Part shown: positions 1 to 11,014 of the stretch, piece by piece
Layout of the letters: each line of letters opens with the position of its first letter
Position numbering within the stretch: the stretch's first letter is position 1
Source of the DNA: Bubalus kerabau
Lineage: Eukaryota; Chordata; Mammalia; Artiodactyla; Bovidae
Direction of reading: 5' to 3'
DNA: 64,000 bases
Assembly: GCF_029407905.1 (NCBI RefSeq)
Contig: NC_073646.1
Span: 17,564,001 to 17,628,000, forward strand
The notes under the pieces: generated by a model
Told to the model about the DNA's origin: nothing
The model's input: only the letters and a program-made list of their open reading frames with translations
Databases searched by the model: none
Position numbers and translations under genes: made by a program

Positions 1-310
1 CTTCCTGTGATACAAAAAATGGGGGACACAGATAGTCTTTGTACCTGGAAGCCCTACTGGGCCCTGCTTGGTATCTGATGCTGCAGAGCAAACAAGATTC
101 TCAGCTCTGAGACAAAAGGCCTCATCACTCGCTGCAATAGCAGTGGTTGGTGTACAGTATTCATGCTGGTTCCCCAAGCCCCAGTTCCCCAAGGGTGATG
201 CCAAAGGGGGACAGGCGGCCGGCAGACACGACAGGCTGTGTTACAGAAAAGAGGCCTTGAGCTTAGAGATGCTCATCATTCATAATGGACAATAAGCCTG
301 CCTGGCCTTT
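1..310. other. No gene recognised; possible decayed retroviral LTR
   Basis: I see no coding potential beyond a 75-codon chance frame. The stretch lies on the side where the 3' LTR of the minus-strand envelope remnant at 1180-2070 should be. It looks LTR-like in being GC-mixed and free of SINE or LINE motifs, but I could not match it to a family. This reading is inference only. Confidence 0.2.
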
Positions 311-317
311 GCCCAGA

Positions 318-525
318 AGTGAGTGAAGTCGCTCAGTCGTGTCCGACTCTTTGCGACCCCATGGACTGTAGCCTACCAGATTCCTCCATCCATGGGATTT
401 TCCAGGCAAGAGTACTGGAGTGGGGTGCCATTTCCTTCTCCAGGAGATCTTCCCGACCCAGGGATTGAACCTGGGTCTCCCGCATTGTAGGCAGACACTT
501 TACCATCTGAGCAACCAGGGAAGTC
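318..525 (-). mobile_element. Bov-tA SINE
   Basis: A complete ruminant tRNA-derived SINE read backwards. The plus strand opens with the BovB-like 3' end (gtgtccgactctttgcgacc), passes through the Bov-A body and finishes with the inverted tRNA-like head (box B-like gggattgaacc, then gcaaccagggaagtcc). Confidence 0.93.
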
Positions 526-537
526 CAGAGGGAGATG

Positions 538-664
538 TTAATTTCTTCTTCTCTTCCTCCCCTCCCTGTCCCTCCCCCTCATCCTTCTTCCTCCTCACCT
601 TGGCCTTCCCCTCTCCCTTCTTCATCTCCTCCTATCCTCCTTCTCTTCCTCTCCTTCTTTTTTG
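538..664. repeat. Pyrimidine-rich low-complexity tract
   Basis: About 125 bases made almost only of T and C, in irregular ttc, ctc and ccc runs. It lies between two Bov-tA copies. Open frames here encode only Ser/Pro/Leu/Phe-rich low-complexity peptide and should not be read as genes. Confidence 0.9.
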
Positions 665-689
665 AGATACTACCTTCTTTGTACTATGC

Positions 690-899
690 GTGTATGCTCA
701 GTCACTCAGTCACGTCTGACTCCATGCGACCCCATGGTCCGTAGCCCGCCAGGCTCCTCTCTCCCTGGGATTTCCCAAGCAAGAATACTGGAGCAGGGTG
801 CCATTTGCTCCTCCAGGGGATCTTCCCAACCCAGGGATTGAACCCGCATCTCCTGCATTGGTAGGCAGATTCTTTACCACTATGCCACCTGGGAAGTCC
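690..899 (-). mobile_element. Bov-tA SINE
   Basis: Full-length reversed Bov-tA: the BovB-like tail at 695-740, the Bov-A body to about 815, and the inverted tRNA head ending gccacctgggaagtcct. It is more diverged than the copy at 318-525. Confidence 0.92.
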
Positions 900-1179
900 T
901 ACGTTCTCATACTGGACAGTAAACTAAATTTGATCTTTGCTCTGTCTCAATCTTCCAAGGCTGTTATAAACATTCTTAAAAATACACTCTGGAAAAATTC
1001 TGTTCAAAAAACATGCAGGAAAACTAGACCCATGGAGAATTGTCTCCCAACAACATCCATCCTTCATTTCTATACTGTCCTGGCTTTTGGTAAATTCTTC
1101 CATGAGTATGCCACTCCACTGGCCATGTCAGTTCATCTGATCAACAGAAGCTAGAACCAAATCCATCCATTTTGTCTCA

Positions 1180-2070
1180 TACAGCACTTAATTAAGCCTA
1201 GTGTCAATCGACTTGAACCAACAGTATTGTCCTTGGCAATTCCCATGGTCCTGGACTTGGCCAGCTGAACAAGTCCCATAAACCATCTGGGTCATTCTTG
1301 GAAATCCAGGTGACTTTCTCCTTAAATGGCTGTGTTGACCTTTCCTCTTGGCCTAAGGCATTGGTCCCCATGCAGCCCGATGTTCTAGAGGTTGCACAGA
1401 TTCCACTGTGACCTGCAGAAAAGAAACTACGGCAATCACATTATCCATAACAACCCTGGCCAGTGAGATGAGGCTGACCTGAATGTCTTCTAGGGATGAG
1501 GTGGTACCACTGATCACTTTGGCTAAAATCAGGGATTGGTTCCATACCATCTATCCCAACTGGATGACTTCCTTTTCGTGGATAACTGAAAAATAACAAG
1601 TATGAAAAACAATGGATCATAGCCTCGTTTTGAAGGGATCCCTGCAGCTATGCCAGATATTGTGGCATTTTCTTAAATACTTGAAGATCTCTTCTGACCA
1701 CCCCGATGGTGTTTTCAGGAAGGAGACATGTCAATGCCTGACTTGCACAAAAGAAGTACCTTCCCAGGGTTACACATGGTGCTCCTGAAAAGATCGTTGC
1801 TTACAATTGTGGGGGCCTCCAAAGTGGGATGTACATCAGTCAGAGGGGACAGGGTGATGAACCGGTAGGTCTAAAGGTGCCAGTTCGGTTTGAGTAATTA
1901 AGGAACTGCCTGAGGGCAACCTGTCTTGTGCATCCACGCCGCCAACTGGGGCATTTGCCCAAATGACTGAGCAATGGCTATGGGAAAGGAGGTGGACAGG
2001 AGGTAGACAGGTGCTTTGCATGGGAGGTACAAGAGCTGGGGCCAACTCCTGCTGTTCCCAGACTCTTCTG
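1180..2070 (-). pseudogene. Endogenous retrovirus envelope remnant (ERV1/gamma-like)
   Basis: On the minus strand an open segment at 1353-1550 contains DIQVSLISLARVVMDN, which resembles the N-terminal heptad region of the transmembrane envelope subunit of gamma-type endogenous retroviruses. After about 1430 the similarity continues in a different frame, so at least one frameshift is present. Towards 1200 come aromatic-rich codons like those after the envelope cysteine motif, and towards 1740 a Cys-Leu-Leu-Pro motif as in surface subunits. Several in-frame stops break it, so no envelope protein can be made. I did not recognise gag or pol nearby, and the right side is cut by a Bov-tA at 2084. 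The family assignment rests on motif recall, not alignment. Confidence 0.5.
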
Positions 2071-2083
2071 TCAGATTAAGGAG

Positions 2084-2300
2084 CATGCTAAGTTGCTTTA
2101 GTTGTATCCGACTCTGCACTCCCATGGACTGTAGCCCCCCAGTCTCCTCTGTCCACGGGGTTCTCCAGAACACTGGAGTGGATTGCCATTTCCTCCTCCA
2201 GGGGATCTTCTGGACCCCGGGATCAAACCTACCTGTGTCTCTTATGTCTCCTGCATTGGCAGGCGGGTTTCTTTACAATTAGTCCCACCTGGGAAGCTCA
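2084..2300 (-). mobile_element. Bov-tA SINE with TSD
   Basis: Reversed Bov-tA with a degraded tRNA head ending cccacctgggaagctc. It is bracketed by the direct repeat ttaaggag at 2076-2083 and 2304-2311, a typical short TSD. It lies at the edge of the envelope remnant. Confidence 0.9.
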
Positions 2301-2712
2301 AGGTTAAGGAGACCCATGATCAAACCACCGCTAGAGCCACCTAGTGGGGAATGGCAGGCCAGCTGACAGATTTCAGACATGTGCAGCCGCTTGAGATCAG
2401 GGCGTTTTCCTTCCTGAGGAAAGCTCGAGAGGTGGCTCTGAAGGACAAGATTGCTAATGTGCTTTCCTTCTCTCCACCTTCTGGGGTCCAAGGCGCCTCC
2501 TCCACAGTGCCTGTGCCCGTGCTGTTCCTCCACCTCCATGAATCACCGTCCACCTCCTAGTAGATATAACCTCACCCTTTCCAATCAGCCCCTCCATCTG
2601 AGGCCAGTACAAGGACAAAGATGCTTTCATAAAGCTTAAAGAGAATGATTATGATCCCGCTTTAGGGGCTACTAGCAGGGTACTCAAAGAAGTATTCATT
2701 ATTTTTATGATC

Positions 2713-2908
2713 TCAGTTCAGTCGCTCAGTCATGTCTGACTCTTTGCGACCCCATGAACCGCAGCTCGCCAGGCCTCCCTGTCCATCACCAACTCCCAGA
2801 GTCCACCCAAACTCATGTCCATCAAGTTGGTGATGCCATCCAACCATCTCATCCTCTGTTGTCCCCTTCTCCTCCTGCCCTCAATCTTTCCCAGCATCAG
2901 GGTCTTTT
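2713..2908 (-). mobile_element. BovB LINE 3' end, 5'-truncated, with TSD
   Basis: The last ~195 bp of BovB in reverse. The minus strand encodes the ORF2 C-terminus (GRRRRGQQRMRWLDGITN, then WRAAVHGVAKSQT). It is flanked by a perfect 11-base duplication, tttttatgatc, at 2702-2712 and 2909-2919, so the truncation happened at insertion. Confidence 0.93.
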
Positions 2909-3003
2909 TTTTTATGATCCATATTAATCCAACAGGTGAGTCCAGGTGGCTGAGGCACAATTGAGTTTGAATCTCCTAGTCCCCTTCAGTCAGGTTTCTA
3001 CCT

Positions 3004-3397
3004 TGCAATGATTAATTTCATATGTCAGCTTGACTGGGCCACTGAGGGACCCAGACAAATATTATTCTGGGTGTGTCTGTGCTGGTGTGTCTGGATTAGA
3101 CTGCCTGTCTGTCTTCCCTTTGGGACATCAGTCTTCTGTCTTTGGAATTGAACCCAGATGGGAGCTCATATCATTATCCCTCCTGGTTCTCAGGGCTCTG
3201 GACTCAGACGAGAACTAAACCATCACCAGCGGCTCTCTTGCATCACCAGCCTCATGACTGCAGGTCTCGGACTTCAGCCTTCATCATAGCGTGAGTCAAT
3301 TCCTTATCTCAGTCTCTCATATGTATCATATATCTCTATGTCTGTACATACTCATCTCCTGCTATTTCTGTTTCTCTGGAGAAGCCCCACTAATACA
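3004..3397 (+). mobile_element. MLT2-type ERVL LTR
   Basis: Starts tgcaatgattaatttcat and ends gaagccccactaataca, the ends expected of MLT2 LTRs. Internal markers include ttgactgggcc, attattctgggtgt and catagcgtgagtcaattcc. It is almost complete, with small deletions. No ERVL internal region is next to it, so it is a solo LTR or fragment. Confidence 0.8.
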
Positions 3398-3684
3398 TTC
3401 CAGGAGAAGGTAAACTTGGTTGCAATGAGCCCAGAAATGGTTCAGATGAAATTCTGATTTTTTAAAAAAAAAAAGTCACTCCCTAACACTTTCATTTTGA
3501 GCATTATTCAAGATGCGGCCAAGAGCAGATGATCCCTTTCCAGGGACATCTGTATTCAGTGGCCAGACAGCCTAACTAGGTGCTGGGACCAGGAGGAGGG
3601 GAGAGAGGGAGAGTCAGAAACCTCCCCGAGTCAGTTAGTTAGAACTTAATACTACAAGGGGCTTATGGATGGTAGGGAGCCTTA

Positions 3685-3824
3685 TGGGATAAACTGCGTC
3701 TCTCCAAAATTCATATGTCGAAATCCTACTATCTCACTCACAATGTGACAATATTTGGAGATAGGGCCTTTAAAGAGGTAATTATGGTAAAATGGAGTCA
3801 CAAGGGTGAGCCCTAATTCAATTT
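3685..3824 (+). mobile_element. MLT1-type MaLR LTR, 5' portion
   Basis: Carries the LTR start signature: aaaattcatatgtcgaaatc, then atatttggagatagggcctt, aagaggtaatta and gtgagccctaatt. It stops abruptly in an AT-rich stretch at 3825-3850. Confidence 0.7.
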
Positions 3825-3852
3825 ATATATAATATATATTTATGTGTGTGTG

Positions 3853-3957
3853 TTAAGTTGCTTTAGTCTTGTCTGACTCTTTGCAACCCCATGGACTGTA
3901 GCCCACCAGATTCCTCTGTCCACAGGATTCTCCAGGCAAGAATACTGGAGTGGGTTG
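3853..3957 (-). mobile_element. Bov-tA/Bov-A fragment
   Basis: Reversed SINE with the BovB-like tail and part of the Bov-A body only. It ends at tactggagtgggttg, so the tRNA head is missing and the copy is 5'-truncated. Confidence 0.88.
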
Positions 3958-4324
3958 TTTGTCCAAATATACACTACCCTTCTGCCACAACAGCTACAGG
4001 ATTTTGGCAGGAGCAGACCCTTTACTGTGTCACCCCACCCTCTGGAGTAAACCAGGATGACGGCTGCAGCAGAATAGGACTTAAACATCTTCTGTGTCGC
4101 TACCGACTAGGAGGTCGCTCTCCAGAGGGTCCTGCCAGCCTCCTTTATTGGCTTCTGAGCATCTGTTGTGGCTTGAGAGTCACAGTCAAGTCACTCAACA
4201 CAAAGCCTCCAAGGCCTGTAAAGAAACAAAAACCAGGAAGGTGAGACTTCTCAGGGAACGTCCAAGTGACTTTCCTTTCTGTTTTCCCTCTCTGCATCCT
4301 GCAGATAAAAGGGCTCTACTGTTT

Positions 4325-4424
4325 GGGTAAACTCCAGGAGATAGTGGAGGACAGAGGAACCTGGTGGGCTACAGTCCATGGGGTCACGAACAGTCGGACA
4401 CAACAGAGCAACTGAACAACAACA
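4325..4424 (+). mobile_element. BovB 3' terminal fragment
   Basis: About 100 bp of BovB 3' end: aactccaggagatagtggag, ctacagtccatggggtcac, gtcggacacaac, ending in the characteristic gcaactgaacaacaaca tail. Strongly 5'-truncated. Confidence 0.88.
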
Positions 4425-4629
4425 GCTGTTTTTCACAAACCCCAGAGTCCTCTGACTCCCAAAGTGGCATCACTCAACAGAGGTATCAAATTGAAACTGG
4501 TTAAAACAGGACTTAAGATTTGGGAGGTGGATAGAGAAGATGGATGCCTCCAGAAAGAACAGAATGAGTTGGGAGCATCCAGTATCTCTAGATTCAAGGT
4601 ATCGCATGTGAGTGTGAATAAATGAATAA

Positions 4630-4716
4630 ACATATATGATGTGCCCAAGGTCACACAGCCAGTTAGCCAGGGCTGGGACTCAATCCCAGGGCGCTGGCTG
4701 AGGCTGCTGGAAACTT
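4630..4716 (-). mobile_element. MIR SINE fragment
   Basis: The reversed MIR core ccaaggtcacacagccagtt is followed by gctgggactcaatcccag. An ancient mammalian SINE fragment. Confidence 0.7.
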
Positions 4717-4904
4717 CTGAACAGTATTGTCGTCTGGAATCTCGTCTTTCGCCTAGCATGTGTCTGCCAGGGCATTGCTCACACCAGAATGGAAGAATTT
4801 ATTGTCTGTCCCTCCCACATGACTCCAAGCACATTGTTTCTTTACCTATTGATTTATTTTCAATCGACTCCCATTAGGATGCAAACTTTATAAGGGCGGG
4901 GCTG

Positions 4905-5345
4905 TTTTCTTTTCTTTTTAATTGATATGAAACTCACATAGCAAAGTTAACTCTTAAAAAGTGTGTACAATTCCCTAGCATTAAATACATTCACAGTGTT
5001 GTGGAACCGGCACCTCTCTCTAGTTCCAAAACATTGTAATCATCTTAAAGGAAACTGTACCCATTACGCAGTCCCTCCCCTATCAATTCCTCTAGCCAGC
5101 CCCTGGCAACCACTAAGCTATTAATACTTTCTCTCTTTAAGGGTTTGCCTGTTCTGGTCATTTCAAATAAACGAAGTCATACAATATGTGTCTGACCTCT
5201 TTCACTTAGCATGATGTTTTTGAGATTTATCCAAGATATAGCATGCATCAGTATTTCATTTCTTTTTATGGCTGAATAATACAATATTCCACTGTATGGA
5301 TATGCTGCATTTTGTTTATCCATTCATTCATTAACAGCTTTCCGG
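4905..5345 (-). mobile_element. L1M 3' end
   Basis: Antisense old L1 3' region with the landmarks cattcacagtgttgtggaac, cagcccctggcaaccact, tttcacttagcatgatg and ttttatggctgaataatac. The similarity fades before the 17-base T run at 5373-5389. Confidence 0.8.
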
Positions 5346-5495
5346 GACTGCGAAAACGTAGGGTTTTTTCTCCTTTTTTTTTTTTTTTTGTGGTCCACTG
5401 CTTTCCCTTAATTCGAGAACTGAGAAATTAAGGAGGGGCCAGGTGTTATTCATTTTATCCTCTCCAGTTGATAAGGGGCATTACTAGGTTTGTAG

Positions 5496-5783
5496 CGGAG
5501 AAGGCAATGGCACCCCACACCAGTACTCTTGCCTGGAGAATCCCATGGATGGAGGAGCCTCGTGGGCTGCAGTCCATGGGGTCGCTAAGAGTCGGACACG
5601 ACTGAGCGACTTCACTTTCATTTTTCTCTTTCATTTTTCTCTTTCATGCACTGGAGAAGGAAATGACAACCCACTCCAGTGTTCTTGCCTGGAGAATCCC
5701 AGGGATGGGGGAGCCTGGTGGGCTGCCATCTTTGGGGTTGCACAGAGTCGGACACGACTGAAGTGACTTAGCAGCTTAGCAGC
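5496..5783 (+). mobile_element. Bov-A2 dimeric SINE with TSD
   Basis: Two Bov-A monomers in tandem: the first from ggagaaggcaatggcac, the second from about 5650 (ctggagaaggaaatgacaac), each ending in a BovB-like gtcggacacgactga block. Between them is a duplicated ctttcatttttct linker. The tail is gcagcttagcagcag. The 10-base TSD aggtttgtag lies at 5486-5495 and 5784-5793. A complete, fairly young insertion. Confidence 0.95.
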
Positions 5784-5793
5784 AGGTTTGTAG

Positions 5794-6520
5794 ACCTGAG
5801 CTCAGAAGAATAAATAACCAGAGAGGCAGTACCAGTGGAAGCCACTGTGAAGGAAGAAGGGAGGGGCCCAACTGGAGAAAGCTTTCTATCTTCTCCCTTT
5901 TGAACTTGAAAACGTGAATCATGATGGTCACAGAGAGACATCTTAATACGCCCAGTTCTGAGGAAGGAGATTATTTATCATCACACAGCAAAGGCAGAAT
6001 GATGCATTATGATGTTAACAGGTTCACAGTAAATCACAAGTAAGCGTAGAAGGCAGATTCTACCTACCAGGGGAACTCTAGGGAGAAAGTCATCGAAATT
6101 CAATGGTTTCGCCATAAAGGACTTCATTAAATGGCTGAAATTATCAGGAGTCTATTGCAAAAAAAAAGAAAGAGAAAGGGCGAGGGGAATAATTTCCCTT
6201 TAATTGTTGGTACAATTTAGAAGAAATTAAATTGCAATTATGTTCGTTTATTTAGGAGGAGACCGAGTGTGAACACCCAGTAGGGACTCCATCAGCCTTT
6301 TGAAAATAAGATTGCTTTTTGTTCTGGATTGTTCTCAGGGTTCCCCCCTCCTCCTCCCCACCCCAACCCCTCAACTGGCTCCTCAGCGAGTTTGGCTACT
6401 TCAGCGCGCCCTCTCGTGGCCATGTATGGAAGGTTCGGCATCGCCCTTCGTTCTCCAGCGCAGTGTGCAAACCAAAGGGACCCGTTCAGCAAATTGTCAC
6501 ATTTAAACTAGACCCGCATA
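5794..6520. other. No gene or clear repeat recognised
   Basis: Mixed-composition DNA. Frames at 6292-6540 overlap each other on both strands in a C-rich stretch (6340-6380) and look like chance. I see no splice-flanked exon, RNA gene or complete repeat. Confidence 0.4.
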
Positions 6521-6522
6521 TT

Positions 6523-6556
6523 GTTGAGCGACTGAACTGACTGACTGAACTGAAAC
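6523..6556 (+). repeat. Orphan BovB-like tail sequence
   Basis: gagcgactgaactgactgac followed by tgaactgaa matches the terminal ctgaa-repeat end of BovB, but no BovB body precedes it. It is either a severely truncated insertion or a chance expansion of ctga. Confidence 0.5.
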
Positions 6557-6699
6557 TGGAAAGTCTGTCTCAGCATGTGCCACTTTGGGGGTGGGGGCAG
6601 AAAGAACTGTCTAGATCAACAGACTTTAAAGAATTGTAATTACAAGGTTAATTATGATTATAATTTCAAATACTTTCGAAGCTTATAATGTAAAAGATC

Positions 6700-7660
6700 A
6701 GTTTCCCCGGACAGTTTTCTCACATCTCAAATGGTATCACTTGTGTATTTCAGAAACCTCTATAATTTTCTTCTGCATAAGCACGCCTTTATGTCTACCT
6801 TTCCACCACTAAATGGGATCATATTATATATACTGTTCGGCACTTTGCTGCTTCTTCATGCTCTTCTCTTACTAGTATACGTTGGAGAGAGTACCATGTG
6901 AGCACATACAGATCCATTTGTTTTGATCATCTTGCATTTCATGGAAGTACCATAATTTTTTAACCACTCCCCTGTTGATGAACATATAGCTTGTTGCAGC
7001 TATTTCTTTTTTAATTGGTAGAAAATTGCTTTACAATTTTTCTGTTGGTTTCTGCTGTATGATAACTCAAATCAGTCATAATTATATATAATCCTTCCCT
7101 CCTGAGCCTCCGTCTTCTCCCCCCATCCACCCCCTTACATCATCACAGAGCACCAGGCTGGGCTCCCTATGTTATGTAGCAACTTCCCACTACCTATCTT
7201 ACACATGATAGTGTATATGTCAATACCACTTTCTCAATTCGTCCCATTCTCACCTTCCCCTACTCTATCCATAAGTCCATTCTCTACTAAGTTCATCAGA
7301 AACATTTTTCTAGATTCCATATATTAATATATATGTTAATATATGATACTTGTTTTTCTCTTTCTGACTTACTTCACTCTGAATAAGAGGTTCTAGGTTC
7401 ACACACTTCACTACAACGGACTCAAATTCATTCCTTTTTATGGCTGAGTAATATTCCATTCTATAAATATACCACAACTTCTTTATCTGTAGATAGACAT
7501 CAAGGTTGCTTCCATGTCCTGGCTTCTGTAAATATTGCAGCTACTTCTTTTTAATTACAACAGACCAGCACTGAATATTTTTGTTTATCTGTGCACATAT
7601 TCCTGGAAGTGGGCACATTTCTGCTGAAATGATAAAGCTGAAATGGCCACCAAGGACAGT
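6700..7660 (-). mobile_element. Old L1M 3' region, split by a younger L1
   Basis: The left part (6700-7000) has antisense L1M landmarks such as accactcccctgttgatg. The right part resumes at about 7550 with cagcactgaatatttttgtt and attcctggaagtgggcacat. The join is broken by the insertion at 7017-7534, which duplicated the local ttgcagctayttctttt sequence. Confidence 0.65.
7017..7534 (-). mobile_element. Nested ruminant L1 3' end
   Basis: Antisense 3' UTR and ORF2 tail of a ruminant L1: acttcactctgaataag, tttttatggctgagtaatat and tgcttccatgtcctggcttc. Imperfect ~22-base direct repeats flank it at 6994-7016 and 7535-7557 (ttgcagcta-t/c-ttcttttt-aatt), read as the TSD. Confidence 0.8.
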
Positions 7661-7669
7661 GTTGGTGCC

Positions 7670-8800
7670 TATCTGCTGCCCCTCTCCGGATTTCCTTTCA
7701 CAGGCATTCACTGAGGACCTCCTGATTGCTGGACTGGGAGCTGAGGATACATACATAGGCTCCATAAGCCATGCTCCTCACTCTAAGGTGCCCACCGTAT
7801 CTGTGCAGTTGGACCAGTCAACAAACAAACACCTGTAATATAATATGGTCTATGGTCTCCAGGCTATGTAAGAGGTAGAATGGAATGCACATTTCCTATG
7901 TGTGAGACACACAAGAAAGCTGTGCTCAAGCCTGGGGGAAGTCAGTAAGGCATCCGAGAGAAGGTGATAAGACTTAGGTGTCACAACAAGTTTCTATGAT
8001 GGGGCACGAAGAGGCCCTGTGGGATGGAGGGGAAGAAAGAGGAAAAAAGATTCTTTGCGCATGAGCAGAGGTGAGCTGCCCCTGGAGTTCTACATCAGTA
8101 TGACAGAGTGATGGGAGGAGCTAGTCAGGAGAGGGGAGGGGGCCAGGTAATCAGGGGCTTTGTCAATCACTCCAGGGAGCCTGGGTCTCATGCGGTAGGA
8201 CAAATTTTCTCAAAGTGGACTCTGGAGACCACCAGCTTCAGAATTCTCTATGGGAGAAGGATATCTTTATTTACAAATGGAGCTTCTCAGGACCCGCCTG
8301 GATCTGTTGATGCGTGCTCTGTGGAGACAAATCTTTGCAATCTGTTTTTTTAAAATCAACTCTCTGGCCCATTTTTAGATTTACTAAAGTTGGAGAACCT
8401 TGCTGTTGGCAGTTGTAAATACACAATTTTTCATTAGCAGGTGTCAATGTTTATTTAAATCACTACCAGTCAGAAAGTCAAAAAAGTTGATTTAAAGAGT
8501 ATTCGAGGGACAAAGTCTATGTATCATTCAGGGGGAAAAATGCAGGAAATAAGATTGCTAAGTTAGTTACAAGACTAGCTAGTTTTCTCAAAGGCAAAAA
8601 CTAAAAATCATGTTCGGGGTTGACTCTGTTTATGAGCTATAAAATTATAGCTGATCATACATCATACTCTTAGACTACGAGAACTGCATTTGATCAGTTG
8701 TGCGTTGCTCATCAAAATCCTGTGACTATATTTCCTATGTGAAAAAGCTATATTTTTCAAAGTGTCAGCTGAGGGACAAGCCATTTAATTAGTAAATGTG
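7670..8800. other. Mostly unique DNA, no gene recognised
   Basis: The 7890-8190 part has a purine-rich flavour reminiscent of a very old interspersed repeat (gggggaagtcagtaagg, gggggccaggtaatcagggg), but I cannot name it. No frame is long or recognisable. Confidence 0.35.
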
Positions 8801-8808
8801 CTAACTCA

Positions 8809-9015
8809 AGGCTCGTCACATCTTTTCTGTAAAGGGCCAGATGGTGAGTAATTTAAGCTTTCTGGGTCAAACATCTGTTTGATTACCCAACTCTGTCTTT
8901 TGTAGGACTGCAGTCATAGGTAATATGTGAATGGACATGGCTGTGTCCATTTGTAAAACTTTATTTACAAAAACAGGTAGCAGGCCATATTTGGCCTGTT
9001 AACCTCTGCTGGTAC
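8809..9015. mobile_element. hAT-Charlie-type MITE, family A copy 1
   Basis: Contains ttctgtaaagggccaga, atttaagctttctggg, catggctgtgtcc, aaaactttatttacaaaaac and ccatatttggcctg. This is a common mammalian non-autonomous hAT element. The same landmarks recur at 11528-11712 and 46573-46797. I could not give the exact subfamily. Confidence 0.7.
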
Positions 9016-9519
9016 TTCAACTCCAGGAACTCTGCCCACAACCACTGTGTGAACTGCCTCAAGTGCATACTTCTGGAGCTATTATGGAAATCTCAGGTGA
9101 GAGCGCCACTTTTAAGAGTAAGCACCAAGCACTCACTGCTATTCAAGAACCTTCTTTTCTCATCAGAAGATGTCAAGCTACATAGAATAGTTCTTTGTAG
9201 CAGATGATTGCAAATTACCTGGGAATAAATTCTGGACTGATTAGGCTTGCATTTTTACAATCAGAACTACAGTCATGGCAGCAACCCCAGGTCAACTCGA
9301 GTTTTGGGCATTTTCATCTAAGGAAGTCCCTGCTGATGACAGCCGTATCAACTGGAACCCTGAATAATTCGCCAAGATTGGAGATCCTCCGCTGCCCTGA
9401 ATCCTAGCGACCTAGGATGCAAGTGAATGACTAGGTCCCAGACACAGACATTGGTGGACAGCCTAGTGCTTCCGCAGACTTATCAGAGTTTGTGGCGTGG
9501 CTGAGGGGAGTCAGCCTCC

Positions 9520-9725
9520 CAGGGAGGCTGTGGACTGGAGGCCTTGGCTTCTCACCACAGCGACATTTCCACGGGGCTCTTTGAGTGCCCTCACAATGTG
9601 AGGGCTGACTTTCCTCCAGTGAGATTCAAGACAAAGGAGGAGGGCATCTGGACTCGGAAGTCACATGCTTCCATTTCGCCATCATCCTTTGGGTTCCACA
9701 GCCCACTCTCTACTCAGTGTGATGC
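9520..9725 (-). mobile_element. MaLR-like LTR fragment
   Basis: Antisense LTR landmarks: ggaggccttggcttctcacc, cacggggctctttgagtg, cctcacaatgtgagggctg and gactcggaagtcacatg. The subfamily is not certain and the ends are missing. Confidence 0.5.
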
Positions 9726-10069
9726 CAGGAGACGACGATCACTGGAGTCCTCTTGGAGGCTGGCCACCAGAGTCACATTCTAGGGGAGAAGCTGAGTCTC
9801 TAGGGCAGATGTGGCAGGAATCATGGATGGAAAAGCAGCTTGGAGCTAGGGTTCCAAGGCCTATCCTAGCCAAGTCTAAGTTTTAACTAGGAACCAACAA
9901 CTGTAATTATTACAGGGATGTGACATGATCACTTTGCATGTAGGATGCTGGTGCTGCTGGGAGTACCATCAGAAGACGAGAGGTGAGGGGTTAGAGGCAC
10001 AGATCCATTTGGGAGCTATTGTAATAATGTAAATAGAGAGAGAGAGTAAGATGGTAAGGGGACAGGTAG

Positions 10070-10450
10070 GCTGCTATAACAAGAAACAACCTAAGATGGT
10101 TGTTTCTCTCACACCTTGCAGTCCATGTTGGAGGTCTAGGGCTGGAATTGTGGTATGAAAGGGTTGGGGACCCAGGCTTCTTCCATCGTTTGTTTCTGTA
10201 TCCTCAATACATGCTTCCACCTTATGATCCAAGATCCTGCCAGTATGCCTACCTTCCAGTCAGAGTGAAGAGAGAAAAGTGACAGTGGAGGACAAGCTCC
10301 TCACCTATAGGAGCACAACCCAGAAACTGCATGCATCACTTCTGGTCCACACTTCATAGGTCAGAACTGAGTCACGTGACCACACCAGAAGCAAAGGAGG
10401 CTGGGAAATGTAGTCTTTATTTTGATCAGCCATGTGTTCAGGGAGGAAGA
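10070..10450 (-). mobile_element. Old LTR-like interspersed repeat, family B copy 1
   Basis: The left end reads like an antisense LTR end (ggctgctataacaagaaac). The right part contains gaactgagtcacgtgacc and ggctgggaaatgtagtcttt. Related landmarks occur at 50945-51068 (cagaacttagtcccatgtgg) and 52500-52810. Class uncertain. Confidence 0.45.
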
Positions 10451-10650
10451 AGGTGAGGTTAATCATGTGGGACAACTAGCTCCCGCTATTCAGAAGCGAC
10501 TATGGTGAGGGAGATGAGGCACCAGAATCAAGTGCTCTTTCTGAGGGAGATATAAAAGGATTCAGTGATTGAATGAATGAGGGAGATGAGGGAAAGGGAA
10601 GCACCTCAGATAACAATGACCTTGCCTGGAAGTCTGGAACATGCACCGCA

Positions 10651-10664
10651 CCCCCCCCCCCCCC
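10651..10664 (+). repeat. C14 homopolymer
   Basis: A run of 14 C (G on the minus strand) preceded by caccgca. An unstable mononucleotide tract in otherwise unique DNA. Confidence 0.95.
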
Positions 10665-11014
10665 TTCAGCCACTGATACCGCCTCTCTTTCCTTGGAAAA
10701 TGTGAGCCCTCTGATGATTCTTCTCTTCCCCCAGCTCACCAGGGCTGCTCACCACCCCCAAATGTACTGCCAGCTGCTGTTTACTTAGGAAATGAAAACT
10801 AATTTTAGTGTTAGCTTTAGCACAACCTAATCTCGAAGCGAATCAGCTGCTGCCATTGAATAAGTATAAGGGACTTGAGAGTCAAATAGAAATGACTTCT
10901 GACTTACAGGCTGTATGCAGTCATCTACATCATAGCACAACCTTACTCTGGAGATAAAAATAACCATTTCCCCACTGAATTCTGAAAATACCATCTTCAT
11001 TAGATTTGTTTTTT

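Noticed and set aside
318..525. tRNA genes at the SINE heads
   Set aside because: The tRNA-like parts belong to Bov-tA and CHR SINEs, which are diverged, lack a cloverleaf 3' end and are embedded in SINE bodies.
535..744. Ser/Pro-rich small proteins
   Set aside because: Product of a pyrimidine-rich tract read in two frames.
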